In this document: piece after piece, positions 7,560 through 14,399 of the stretch
How positions within the stretch are numbered: position 1 is the first letter of the stretch
Layout: each line of letters begins with the position of its first letter
Assembly: GCA_036641395.1 (NCBI GenBank)
Contig: JAVWEY010000019.1
Coordinates: forward strand, 1-30,095
Reading direction: 5' to 3'
From: JAVXTH01 sp036641395
GTDB lineage: Bacteria > Bacillota_I > Bacilli_A > Erysipelotrichales > Erysipelotrichaceae
DNA length: 30,095 bases
Position numbers and translations under genes: made by a program
The notes under the pieces: model-generated
What the model was told of the DNA's origin: nothing
Databases searched by the model: none
Seen by the model: the letters and a program-made list of their open reading frames with translations, nothing else

Positions 7560-7829
7560 ATGAAAGTTACTTATTTAGATTATCATTTGATTCACTATCA
7601 ACCAAAAGAATATGATTTGCAACTTTATGAAAGTGTTCAAAGAATTGGCTGTAGTTTTCCAATTCATGTGGAAATATTAGATCAGCAATACTATTGTTTG
7701 GATGGTCATAAACGATTATCAATTCTTCATGATTTAAATGATCCAAATAAAACGCAAGTTATGATTTTAATTAAAAATAATGGGAACACCCGAAGCGATG
7801 GAGGTTGGTCGCTTCGTAATCATCATTAA
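7560..7829 (+). CDS. Small ParB/sulfiredoxin-fold protein, function unknown
   Basis: This 89-residue protein resembles the minimal ParB N-terminal fold. Residues ~33-60 run F-P-I-H-V-E-I-L-D-x-x-Y-Y-C-L-D-G-H-K-R-L-S-I-L, like the D-G-H-x-R-L box that contacts nucleotide in ParB/Srx-type domains. There is no DNA-binding helix-turn-helix or dimerisation domain, so it is not a chromosome-partitioning ParB. The last ~17 residues (N-N-G-N-T-R-S-D-G-G-W onwards) are of different composition and are encoded largely by a perfect 8-bp inverted repeat (7791-7798 / 7809-7816). The ATG follows a weak AAAGCGGGA site 28 bases after the ileS terminator. The fold call is moderate; function is unknown. Confidence 0.6.
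   Translation: MKVTYLDYHLIHYQPKEYDLQLYESVQRIGCSFPIHVEILDQQYYCLDGHKRLSILHDLNDPNKTQVMILIKNNGNTRSDGGWSLRNHH
7791..7816 (+). repeat. Inverted repeat inside the 3' end of the ParB-like gene
   Basis: CGAAGCGA at 7791-7798 and TCGCTTCG at 7809-7816 form a perfect 8-bp stem with a 10-base loop. It lies in coding sequence and has no T run, so it is not a standard terminator. It could be an RNA processing hairpin or chance. Confidence 0.6.
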
Positions 7830-7837
7830 ATAGAATT

Positions 7838-7871
7838 AAAGGCAGGATATCGTTTATGATGTCCTGCCTTT
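7838..7871 (+). terminator. Hairpin terminator after the ParB-like gene
   Basis: AAAGGCAGGATATC (7838-7851) pairs with GATGTCCTGCCTTT (7858-7871), a 14-position stem with one G-U pair and a six-base loop. The T tail is short, but the A-rich 5' and T-rich 3' arms support a terminator working in both directions. Confidence 0.75.
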
Positions 7872-8181
7872 ATGTGGTAAGGAAAGAATTTATGATACGT
7901 AAAATGCAACTCGTTTTGTTTTACACGAAATCATTGCAAACCTTATTAATAAGCGTATACTGATGTTATCAGTGGGTATGGGTAAAGAGTTCTAATTGAG
8001 GGGAGTGAAATTAACAGAACCTATTAAAGACTAGAATTATAATATTTTGCTTGAGGCTATATACTCACTTTTAAAAAAGTTCATTTAAAATACTGATGCT
8101 TTTATAAAATGTTTTAATAGATCAGTTACAAGGGATGATACTAATTTTTATTATGGTTCAACTTTAGCGATGTTTAGTTTA
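7872..8181. other. Region without a convincing gene
   Basis: No ORF with coding character is seen on either strand. It contains a sigma-A-like promoter (7934-7961), a small hairpin CTGAT/ATCAG at 7960-7972, and a GAGGGGAG ribosome binding site-like sequence near 7997 before a nine-codon GTG reading frame. It is AT-rich. It may be the leader of the tandem membrane-protein genes or the decayed remains of an older gene. Confidence 0.5.
7934..7961 (+). promoter_or_regulatory. Sigma-A-like promoter upstream of the tandem small genes
   Basis: TTGCAA at 7934-7939 and TATACT at 7956-7961 are separated by 16 bp. If used, the transcript would carry a ~250-base leader before the first small membrane-protein gene at 8218. 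Confidence 0.45.
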
Positions 8182-8217
8182 TTCAAATATTTATTATAAG
8201 AAAGAAGAGGCATATTA

Positions 8218-8481
8218 ATGAAATCAACTACGATAGACTTTATAAAAAAACATGTAATATCATTTGTTTTTTTAACAGTGATTTGGTTATCAACGTTAAT
8301 TCTTAAAGAAAATAATATGATTAGTAATAAAATTATGATGCTCATCGATAATTCTGCATTGTTTGTGTCTTATTATTATGATGATAAAGTAAATCATAAA
8401 GAGGATATTTCTTCAAGAGTTAAGACTACCTTAATTCTTGCTAGCGTATCAACAATTTTTATCTTACTTTTTTGGCAATAA
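8218..8481 (+). CDS. Small two-transmembrane protein, copy 1, function unknown
   Basis: The 87-residue protein has a basic N-terminus (M-K-S-T-T-I-D-F-I-K-K-H), a first hydrophobic segment at ~12-29, a polar loop of ~35-40 residues with the motif E-N-N-M-I-S-x-K-I-M, and a second hydrophobic segment at ~68-87 ending L-F-W-Q at the very C-terminus. No known family is recognised. The coding status is supported by a paralogue of equal length next door and by mostly conservative or in-frame differences. The ribosome binding site is GAAGAGG, 8 bases before ATG. Possible roles include a peptide-toxin or immunity-type membrane protein, but nothing in the sequence decides this. Confidence 0.75.
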   Translation: MKSTTIDFIKKHVISFVFLTVIWLSTLILKENNMISNKIMMLIDNSALFVSYYYDDKVNHKEDISSRVKTTLILASVSTIFILLFWQ

Positions 8482-8550
8482 AATAGTTCTTCTTGAATTT
8501 GGTTAATTTTAATTTTCAAATGTTTATTATAAGAAAGAAGAGGCATATTA

Positions 8551-8814
8551 ATGAAATCAACTACGATAGATTTTGTAAAAAAACATGTGATATCAACGGT
8601 TGTATTAATCGGGATTTGGTTATCAACGATAATTCTTAATGAAAACAATATGATCAGTGATAAAATTATGGCGCTCATCGATAATTTTGCTTGGTTAGCG
8701 TGTCTGGATTATGACTACCGAGTAAATCATAAAGATGACGGTACTTCAATAACCAAAACTAGCATAATCTTTGCTGTTGTATCAACAATCGTAATCTTAC
8801 TTATTTGGCAATAA
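8551..8814 (+). CDS. Small two-transmembrane protein, copy 2, function unknown
   Basis: This is a paralogue of the preceding gene with the same length (87 residues). By hand alignment 58 of 87 positions are identical without gaps. Conserved blocks are the N-terminus M-K-S-T-T-I-D-F, I-W-L-S-T at the first membrane segment, E-N-N-M-I-S, L-I-D-N, V-N-H-K and the C-terminal W-Q. The loop centre (residues ~46-56) and the segment before the second helix are the most diverged. Its start region is almost identical to that of copy 1. A bidirectional terminator follows. Function is unknown. Confidence 0.75.
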   Translation: MKSTTIDFVKKHVISTVVLIGIWLSTIILNENNMISDKIMALIDNFAWLACLDYDYRVNHKDDGTSITKTSIIFAVVSTIVILLIWQ

Positions 8815-8865
8815 AGTTATTACGAATAAGAATTAGAACATTTTATATTTGAATATTAAATCTAT

Positions 8866-8927
8866 AAAAAAAACAGGTAAATGCATACTATGAGATTATC
8901 ATAGTATACTTAGATACTTGTTTTTTC
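8866..8927. terminator. Bidirectional terminator between convergent genes
   Basis: There are two nested stems. The outer pairs AAAAAACAGGTA (8868-8879) with TACTTGTTTTTT (8915-8926), one G-T wobble. The inner pairs ATACTATGA (8885-8893) with TCATAGTAT (8899-8907) perfectly. A and T runs at the two ends serve transcripts from both sides. The right arm overlaps the last codons of the minus-strand aminotransferase gene. Confidence 0.85.
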
Positions 8928-10058
8928 TTTATTCATATTATTTATGAATATTTCACTTAGATTTCCATTGCCTTTAAATCCAAGTTTATGAAGTGTTTGA
9001 TCTAGGGCAGATAAGGTTAAAACCATATCTTCAATATTGGCATTTTCTCCCATATGACCAATTCTTATTACTTTATCTTTTAATACATCAAAACAGCCAG
9101 CAATCATTATTTGATGATCGCTAATCATCGTATTTAAAATATCATCACTTTTGATTGTATCAGGTACATTAATTACGGTAACACTTGGTGAATATTGATC
9201 TTTTAAATATAGAGATAACCGATATTCAACGATTGCTTCTCTTGTTGCTTTGGCGATTGCTTGATGTCTAAGAAATACGGTTGTATCCTCTTTGAAATTT
9301 TGTATGGCAACACTTAATCCTTTTATATCAGAGATTGGCATTGTATAGGGAAATGCTTTGTTTGTATTATAATCTTTCATATTAAGTAAATTACAATAAA
9401 AAGAAGCAATTTGTGTCTTACGCTGTTTCATTAATTGAAATGCAGTCTCACTAATCGTAAGAATAGTTAAACCTGGAGGGGCACTTAAAGCCTTTTGTGA
9501 GCCTCCTATCAAGATATCAATCATTGACTTCTCTACATCAATATCAACACTAAACGATGATGAGACGCTATCTACGATGCTTATAATGCCATATTGATGA
9601 AGTAAGGGACAAATTATTTCAATTGGATTCAATACACCACTTGGTGTATCACAGTGGACAATCGTAGCAAATTTAAAATTAGCATCTTTTTTTAAGAAAG
9701 CAGCTAATTGAATTGGATCAATACCGCAAAGCGGATCACTTTCATATAAGATGCAATTACCGCCATATATATTTACTAAATCGACAAAGCCACGACCAAA
9801 GATACCATTACTTATAACTAAAATGCGATCATCTTTTTCACACAGCGAGGCAACGCTAGCTTCTAATCCTAACATTGCTTCACCAGCTAAGATAAAAGAA
9901 GGATTTTTACTATGAAAGATCGTTGAAATATCATTACATAAGTTATGATAAAAGGTAAAGAAGGACTCATCTAAATCGGGATTTGTACACATCTCACTTC
10001 GTGCTATTCGTACATTTTCTCTTACCTTGGTAGGACCGGGAGTCATAATGTTAATCAT
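8910..10058 (-). CDS. Class V PLP-dependent aminotransferase (alanine/serine-glyoxylate type)
   Basis: This is a 382-residue fold-type I aminotransferase of the class V group that includes alanine-glyoxylate, serine-pyruvate and PucG-like enzymes. Visible hallmarks are the N-terminal T-P-G-P-T (residues 6-10), C-D-T-P-S-G (136-141), V-D-S-V-S-S with the PLP-contacting Asp at 163, and G-G-S-Q-K-A with the Schiff-base Lys at 189. The substrate cannot be read from the sequence. Its start overlaps the stop of the upstream transporter gene by four bases (ATGA), so the two form an operon. A link to uptake and deamination of a small amino acid is inferred. An alternative start four codons downstream is possible. 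Confidence 0.88.
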   Translation of the reverse strand: MINIMTPGPTKVRENVRIARSEMCTNPDLDESFFTFYHNLCNDISTIFHSKNPSFILAGEAMLGLEASVASLCEKDDRILVISNGIFGRGFVDLVNIYGGNCILYESDPLCGIDPIQLAAFLKKDANFKFATIVHCDTPSGVLNPIEIICPLLHQYGIISIVDSVSSSFSVDIDVEKSMIDILIGGSQKALSAPPGLTILTISETAFQLMKQRKTQIASFYCNLLNMKDYNTNKAFPYTMPISDIKGLSVAIQNFKEDTTVFLRHQAIAKATREAIVEYRLSLYLKDQYSPSVTVINVPDTIKSDDILNTMISDHQIMIAGCFDVLKDKVIRIGHMGENANIEDMVLTLSALDQTLHKLGFKGNGNLSEIFINNMNKEKTSI

Positions 10059-11380
10059 AGTGTTATTTCTTTTGCCCTTTTAAATTTTGAAAGTAACAAT
10101 CCTAAAAAGGCACCGAAGATCGATGGAATAATCCAAGCAATACCCAAATCATAGAAAGGTAAGCTTGCGATGAAATCATGAAGACCACCTAAATGAATCG
10201 ATAAACTATCCATGCCAGTAAAGAAGGATACAAAGAAAGCAAATGACATGGATATAATATATACTTCTTTCGCATTATTAATTTTCTTATCAAAGAAGGA
10301 TACTATCATTAAAACAACTGAAACTGGATATAACATAATTAGAATTGGTAGAGTATAAGTGATTAAGGTTGTTAAACCAACATTGGCAATTATAAATGAA
10401 AAGATACAAACAATTGCTGCAATTGTATGATAGGAATACTTTGGTAATAATTTATGAAAATAATCTGCGAAACAAGTTACTAGGCCAATTGAAGTAGTTA
10501 GACATGCTAAAATAACCGCAATTCCAAGTACTAAACGTCCCCAAGAACCAAGAAGCGAATTAGAAACGGCATTAAGTAATTGACTACCATTTGAAAAAGA
10601 ACCAAGACCAATACTATGGGCACCAATGTAGGTTAAGGCAAAATAGACAACACCTAAGAATAAGGCAGCTAATAAGCCTGAAATTGCTGTATATTTGATA
10701 ATATTTTTACGCTCTTTAATATGGTAACTTTTAACTGATTCGATAACGACAATCGCAAACACTAAACCAGCAGGCCCATCTAATGCTAAATAACCTTCGA
10801 TTAACCCCTTAAAGAAAGGAGCATTTTGATAACTTGGATCAGGGGCAACTAAAGGTACATGGGGACTTGCTAGCATCGCAATAAAGATGCATGCAATTGA
10901 TACTAATAATAATGGAGTCAATATTTTCCCAATAATATCAACAATCCTATTTTTATTCATCGATAATAAATAAGTTAAACCAAAGAAAATGGCTGTATAA
11001 ATGATTGATGAAATACCAGTTGACATAAAACCACTAGTAATTGGTGCAATTCCCATTTCAAAAGAAACACTACCACATCTTGGTAATGCAAATAATGGAC
11101 CAATTAATAAATAGATAATAATACTAAAGACTAAGGCAAAACGCTTTCCAACTTTATTACCTAAATCATCAAAACTACTTCCAACATTTACAATCGCAAT
11201 AATTGCTAAAATGGCAATACCAGCATCGGTTACAATGAATCCGGCTAGTGCCCATAAATAACCACCTTGAGCTAACGCTCCCATTGCTGGTGGAAATATC
11301 ATATTTCCTGCTCCAAAGAACATTGCAAACAATGTTAAAGATAAAGAAATAATTTGCATCTTACTCATTTTTTCTTTCAT
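10055..11380 (-). CDS. brnQ: BrnQ-family branched-chain amino acid transporter
   Basis: This is a polytopic inner-membrane carrier of the LIVCS family, taking up Leu/Ile/Val with Na+ or H+. About 12 hydrophobic segments fill the 441 residues, the usual family length. The N-terminal F-F-G-A-G-N-M-I-F-P-P is the family signature. ATG 11380 is preferred to the ATG at 11386 because the AAAGGGG ribosome binding site (11388-11394, minus strand) is only one base from 11386 but seven from 11380. It is the first gene of an operon with the class V aminotransferase. The true substrate could be another neutral amino acid. Confidence 0.9.
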   Translation of the reverse strand: MKEKMSKMQIISLSLTLFAMFFGAGNMIFPPAMGALAQGGYLWALAGFIVTDAGIAILAIIAIVNVGSSFDDLGNKVGKRFALVFSIIIYLLIGPLFALPRCGSVSFEMGIAPITSGFMSTGISSIIYTAIFFGLTYLLSMNKNRIVDIIGKILTPLLLVSIACIFIAMLASPHVPLVAPDPSYQNAPFFKGLIEGYLALDGPAGLVFAIVVIESVKSYHIKERKNIIKYTAISGLLAALFLGVVYFALTYIGAHSIGLGSFSNGSQLLNAVSNSLLGSWGRLVLGIAVILACLTTSIGLVTCFADYFHKLLPKYSYHTIAAIVCIFSFIIANVGLTTLITYTLPILIMLYPVSVVLMIVSFFDKKINNAKEVYIISMSFAFFVSFFTGMDSLSIHLGGLHDFIASLPFYDLGIAWIIPSIFGAFLGLLLSKFKRAKEITL

Positions 11381-11413
11381 AATCATACCCCTTTATAAAT
11401 CAATAGTGTTTTA

Positions 11414-11422
11414 ATTATATCA
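11414..11422 (-). promoter_or_regulatory. Extended -10 promoter of brnQ
   Basis: On the minus strand TGATATAAT lies at 11422-11414, the same extended -10 form seen before sepF and the TrmH-family gene. No clear -35 is seen. Confidence 0.5.
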
Positions 11423-11628
11423 GTAACAATTTATAATATCTACCTTAAATAGTATTTAATCGTAAGGAAACAAGAAATTAAGAAAATTTGACTTCATTTT
11501 TTTATAGGTTACTAAATATAATGAATAAAAATTGGTTTATGTTTAAAAATTATAGACAAATAGTTCTTATCATAAAACAATATTTTGTAAGAGTAATCTA
11601 ACTAAGATGTATGTAACTACCTTGTTTA

Positions 11629-11637
11629 TGATATAAT
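11629..11637 (+). promoter_or_regulatory. Extended -10 promoter of the TrmH-family gene
   Basis: TGATATAAT at 11629-11637 sits within GTTTATGATATAAT, a 14-base string identical to the sepF promoter. The ribosome binding site AGGAG follows before ATG 11665. Confidence 0.6.
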
Positions 11638-11664
11638 GAAACAAGAAAAGCAGGAGAAAACAAT

Positions 11665-12396
11665 ATGGAAATTACATCTAAAAATAATGATAAAGTTAAA
11701 CAATGGGTTCGTTATCAAGAAAAGAAATATCGTGAATTGGATCAAATGTTTCTAGTTGAAGGAATGCATCTAATTGAAGAAGCTAAAAAAGCTGGATTAA
11801 TTGAATGTATCATTGTGAAAAAAGGTTTTGATCACCCATATCATGAATATCCTATTTATGAAGTAAATGATGAAATTATGAAGAAGATATCAAGTAGTGT
11901 TTCAGGAAGTGATATAATTGCCCAAGTTCATTTTCCAATTAATATAAAAAAACTTGGTCATCGGATTATCTTATTAGATGATGTACAAGATCCAGGTAAT
12001 GTTGGAACAATGATTCGTAGTGCTTTATCTTTTGGCTTTGACCAGGTTATTTTATCACTTGCTAGCGCAGATGTTTATAATGAAAAAGTCGTTCGTTCTA
12101 CACAAGGTGCTATTTTTCATCTATCTGTTTTAAGACAAGACTTAACTAAAATTATTCCTTTGATTAAAGAGGAAAAAATTCCAGTTTATGCAACGGATTT
12201 AAAGTCAAGTAAAGGTTTATCAACCATTGAAAAAAGCAATAAAGTAGCACTTGTCTTTGGTAATGAGGGAAATGGTATTCATCCTGAATTATTAAATATA
12301 TGTGATCAGAATATTATTATTGAAATGAATCAATTTGAATCATTAAATGTTGCTGTTGCTGCAGGTATCTGTATGTATCATTTTAGAAAGGATTAA
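11665..12396 (+). CDS. ysgA: TrmH/SpoU-family RNA 2'-O-methyltransferase (YsgA-like)
   Basis: This is a 243-residue SPOUT methyltransferase. An N-terminal substrate-binding domain (V-E-G-M-H-L-I-E-E-A) is followed by the knotted SAM domain with all three motifs: D-V-Q-D-P-G-N-V-G-T-M-I-R-S, V-F-G-N-E-G-N-G-I and S-L-N-V-A-V-A-A-G-I. The target is probably 23S rRNA or tRNA but cannot be fixed from sequence. The B. subtilis homologue ysgA lies just upstream of pheS-pheT, and the same order is seen here. An alpha/beta hydrolase replaces the small spore protein gene sspI found there. Confidence 0.88.
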   Translation: MEITSKNNDKVKQWVRYQEKKYRELDQMFLVEGMHLIEEAKKAGLIECIIVKKGFDHPYHEYPIYEVNDEIMKKISSSVSGSDIIAQVHFPINIKKLGHRIILLDDVQDPGNVGTMIRSALSFGFDQVILSLASADVYNEKVVRSTQGAIFHLSVLRQDLTKIIPLIKEEKIPVYATDLKSSKGLSTIEKSNKVALVFGNEGNGIHPELLNICDQNIIIEMNQFESLNVAVAAGICMYHFRKD

Positions 12397-12397
12397 A

Positions 12398-13060
12398 ATG
12401 AAAGAAATAATGATAATTGGCATTCATGGTTTTGGACGAATGCGAAAAGAAGATTTTGATTTTATTTCAATTGAATTTGAAAAAAGACATCTAAATTTTT
12501 ATCGCTTTGAATTATTTGATGAAATTAAGAAACCTAATTGGCAAGATTGGGTTAAAACAGCATATCATGAAATCCTACCTTATTGTAAAGAATATGATGT
12601 AATATTAATGGGCTTTTCTATGGGTGGAGTTATCGCAACTTATTTAAGTCGTTTATTACCAATTAAAAAATTAATCCTTATTTCACCAGCATTTTATTAT
12701 TTTGGACTAGATAGTGGATATCGTTATACAAAGAGAATGATAAAAATGATGTTTAGTAAAGATAACTCATTTCAACATTATGTTGATGAGCGAGTTTTAG
12801 ATGCTGCTCATTTAAGAGAATTTATTAAATTAGTTCATTATTTAAGAAGTAGTATGAAGGAAGTAGAACTTCCTACTTTAATTCTACAGGGAAGTGCAGA
12901 TGAAGTAATACCAGTCATGACATCGAAAATTGTTTTTCATAAGATTAAATCAAATGATAAGCAACGTATTCTTATTGAGGATGGTTATCATGAATTTATT
13001 AGAAACAAGGATTATGGAGGGAATGCAATGCCTTTCATTATTGATTTTATTACTTCATAA
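12398..13060 (+). CDS. Alpha/beta hydrolase (esterase/lipase-like)
   Basis: The 220-residue protein has the alpha/beta hydrolase fold: an early I-I-G-I-H-G-F-G oxyanion-type loop, the nucleophile elbow G-F-S-M-G-G, a likely acid in G-S-A-D-E-V-I-P, and the catalytic His in E-D-G-Y-H-E-F. There is no signal peptide, so it is cytoplasmic. It resembles carboxylesterases and monoacylglycerol lipases; the substrate is unknown. The start at 12398 is chosen over an in-frame ATG at 12347 because the latter lies inside the methyltransferase gene, and 12398 follows AGAAAGGA with only one base between it and the upstream stop. Confidence 0.85.
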   Translation: MKEIMIIGIHGFGRMRKEDFDFISIEFEKRHLNFYRFELFDEIKKPNWQDWVKTAYHEILPYCKEYDVILMGFSMGGVIATYLSRLLPIKKLILISPAFYYFGLDSGYRYTKRMIKMMFSKDNSFQHYVDERVLDAAHLREFIKLVHYLRSSMKEVELPTLILQGSADEVIPVMTSKIVFHKIKSNDKQRILIEDGYHEFIRNKDYGGNAMPFIIDFITS

Positions 13061-13080
13061 TTCAATTTTGATTTTCTTTA

Positions 13081-13109
13081 TTGTCAAAAGTCATTCATTG
13101 CTCTATAAT
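13081..13109 (+). promoter_or_regulatory. Sigma-A promoter of the pheS T-box
   Basis: TTGTCA at 13081-13086 and a perfect TATAAT at 13104-13109 are separated by 17 bp. Confidence 0.8.
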
Positions 13110-13114
13110 ATAGA

Positions 13115-13334
13115 AGTTAAAACTTTGATTAGGACTAGTAATAAAGAATACTTTTATTAGGGAATAACAGCCATGACTGCAAGCTGTTTTGAAAGCATCT
13201 TTATGAATTCACCTAGGAGTGAGGTTAATCACCTTCCGTACATACGGTTATCATGTTATGAAAGTAAGTGTGTCGTTAGATGAAGCAGGATGGTACCGCG
13301 CGTAAGCGTTCCTGCAGGTTTGACGATTTTTTTA
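13115..13334 (+). promoter_or_regulatory. T-box leader of pheST (tRNA-Phe sensing)
   Basis: The T-box core TGGTACCGCG is at 13291-13300. The antiterminator pairs GCAGG (13285-13289) with CCTGC (13311-13315). The competing terminator is weak and bulged: CGTT-CC (13307-13312) with GG-TTT-GACG (13317-13325), followed by seven T residues. The likely specifier is TTC at 13208-13210 followed by A, matching phenylalanine. A further hairpin, CCGT/ACGG, lies near 13235-13246. Low charged tRNA-Phe should switch on pheST. Confidence 0.88.
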
Positions 13335-13354
13335 TTCGTCGAAAGGATGGTTTT

Positions 13355-14389
13355 ATGGATAAACTAGCAAATATTAAAGAAGAGGGACTAGAAAAGATAG
13401 CAGCATGTCAAGATGCTTTCTCACTTCAACAATTACGAGTTCTTTATTTAGGTAAAAAAGGTCCCATTCAAGAAGTAATGGGAATGATGAAGGATTTAGC
13501 AAATGAAGATCGCCCTGCCTTTGGTCAAAAAGTTAATGATATTAAAAAGGCAATCAGTGAAGCAATTGATGATCGTAAGGTTATCTTAGAGAGTAAAGAA
13601 TTAAATGAAAAATTAGAAAAGGATAAAATTGATATCACTCTTGATGGTTATCAACAAGAATTAGGAACACTTCATCCTTTAGTTGTTGTCCAACAAGAAT
13701 TAGAAGATTTATTTATTGGATTAGGTTACAGCGTTGCTGAAGGTCCTGAAGTAGAAATGGATCTTTATAACTTTGAACGTGCCAATATACCGCAAGATCA
13801 TCCTGCCCGTGATATGCAGGACACTTTCTATATAAATCCAGAAATATTGCTTAGAACGCATACAACTGCAATCCAGACTCGTCAATTAGAAAAATTTGCA
13901 CCTAAGTTGCCAATTAAAGTAATATGTCCAGGTAAGGTTTATCGCCGTGATGATGATGATGCAACTCATTCTCATCAATTTACACAATGTGAAGGACTTG
14001 TTGTCGATGAACATATTACAATGGCTGATTTAAAAGGTACACTTGAATTTATTGCGAAAAGAATGTTTGGAGAAAGTCGTGTGATTCGCTTTCGTCCAAG
14101 TTATTTCCAATTCACAGAACCAAGTGTAGAAGTGGATGTATCCTGCCACATTTGTGGTGGTAAAGGTTGTAATGTTTGTAAAGGAACTGGTTGGATTGAA
14201 ATATTAGGTGCTGGTATGGTTCATCCCAATGTATTAGAAATGGCTGGTTATGATTCAACTAAATGCACTGGTTTCGCTTTTGGTGTAGGGGTTGAAAGAA
14301 TTGCAATGTTGAAATATGGAATTGATGACATTCGTCATTTCTACACAAACGATGTACGTTTCTTAAAAACGTTCACTCGTTTTGAATAG
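13355..14389 (+). CDS. pheS: Phenylalanyl-tRNA synthetase alpha subunit
   Basis: PheS is the catalytic subunit of the alpha2-beta2 class II synthetase. The 344-residue protein has an N-terminal coiled coil (residues ~1-85), then the catalytic domain with R-T-H-T-T (start of motif 2), G-K-V-Y-R-R-D-D-D-D-A-T-H and motif 3 F-G-V-G-V-E-R-I-A-M. A Cys-rich insertion C-H-I-C-G-G-K-G-C-N-V-C from residue 264 is common in Firmicutes PheS. ATG 13355 is the start; an in-frame ATG at 13280 falls inside the T-box antiterminator. GAAAGGATGG is the ribosome binding site. Confidence 0.97.
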   Translation: MDKLANIKEEGLEKIAACQDAFSLQQLRVLYLGKKGPIQEVMGMMKDLANEDRPAFGQKVNDIKKAISEAIDDRKVILESKELNEKLEKDKIDITLDGYQQELGTLHPLVVVQQELEDLFIGLGYSVAEGPEVEMDLYNFERANIPQDHPARDMQDTFYINPEILLRTHTTAIQTRQLEKFAPKLPIKVICPGKVYRRDDDDATHSHQFTQCEGLVVDEHITMADLKGTLEFIAKRMFGESRVIRFRPSYFQFTEPSVEVDVSCHICGGKGCNVCKGTGWIEILGAGMVHPNVLEMAGYDSTKCTGFAFGVGVERIAMLKYGIDDIRHFYTNDVRFLKTFTRFE

Positions 14390-14399
14390 GAGGTATCAT

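Larger units (their letters stand above)
8182..8814 (+). repeat. Tandem duplication, 333-bp unit, two copies
   Basis: The segment starting at 8182 (TTCAAAT...) is repeated from 8515 at a constant offset of 333 bases. The upstream part, from TTCAAAT through the ribosome binding site (AAGAAAGAAGAGGC) and the first codons ATGAAATCAACTACGATAGA, is nearly identical in both copies. The rest is diverged but gap-free. Each unit carries one complete small gene with its own translation start region. Confidence 0.93.

Noticed and set aside
7892..7963. A 23-codon frame starting ATGATACGT with an AAGGAAAG site upstream
   Set aside because: It is too short, shows no recognisable motif, and overlaps the better promoter candidate at 7934-7961.
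8151..8678. Two minus-strand frames (64 and 94 residues) across the tandem repeat
   Set aside because: They are duplicated only because the DNA is duplicated, have no ribosome binding site, and lie antisense to plus-strand genes of equal length with good start regions.
13280..13354. Upstream extension of pheS (25 codons)
   Set aside because: It lies in the T-box antiterminator/terminator and encodes a sequence not seen in PheS; the ATG at 13355 has a ribosome binding site.
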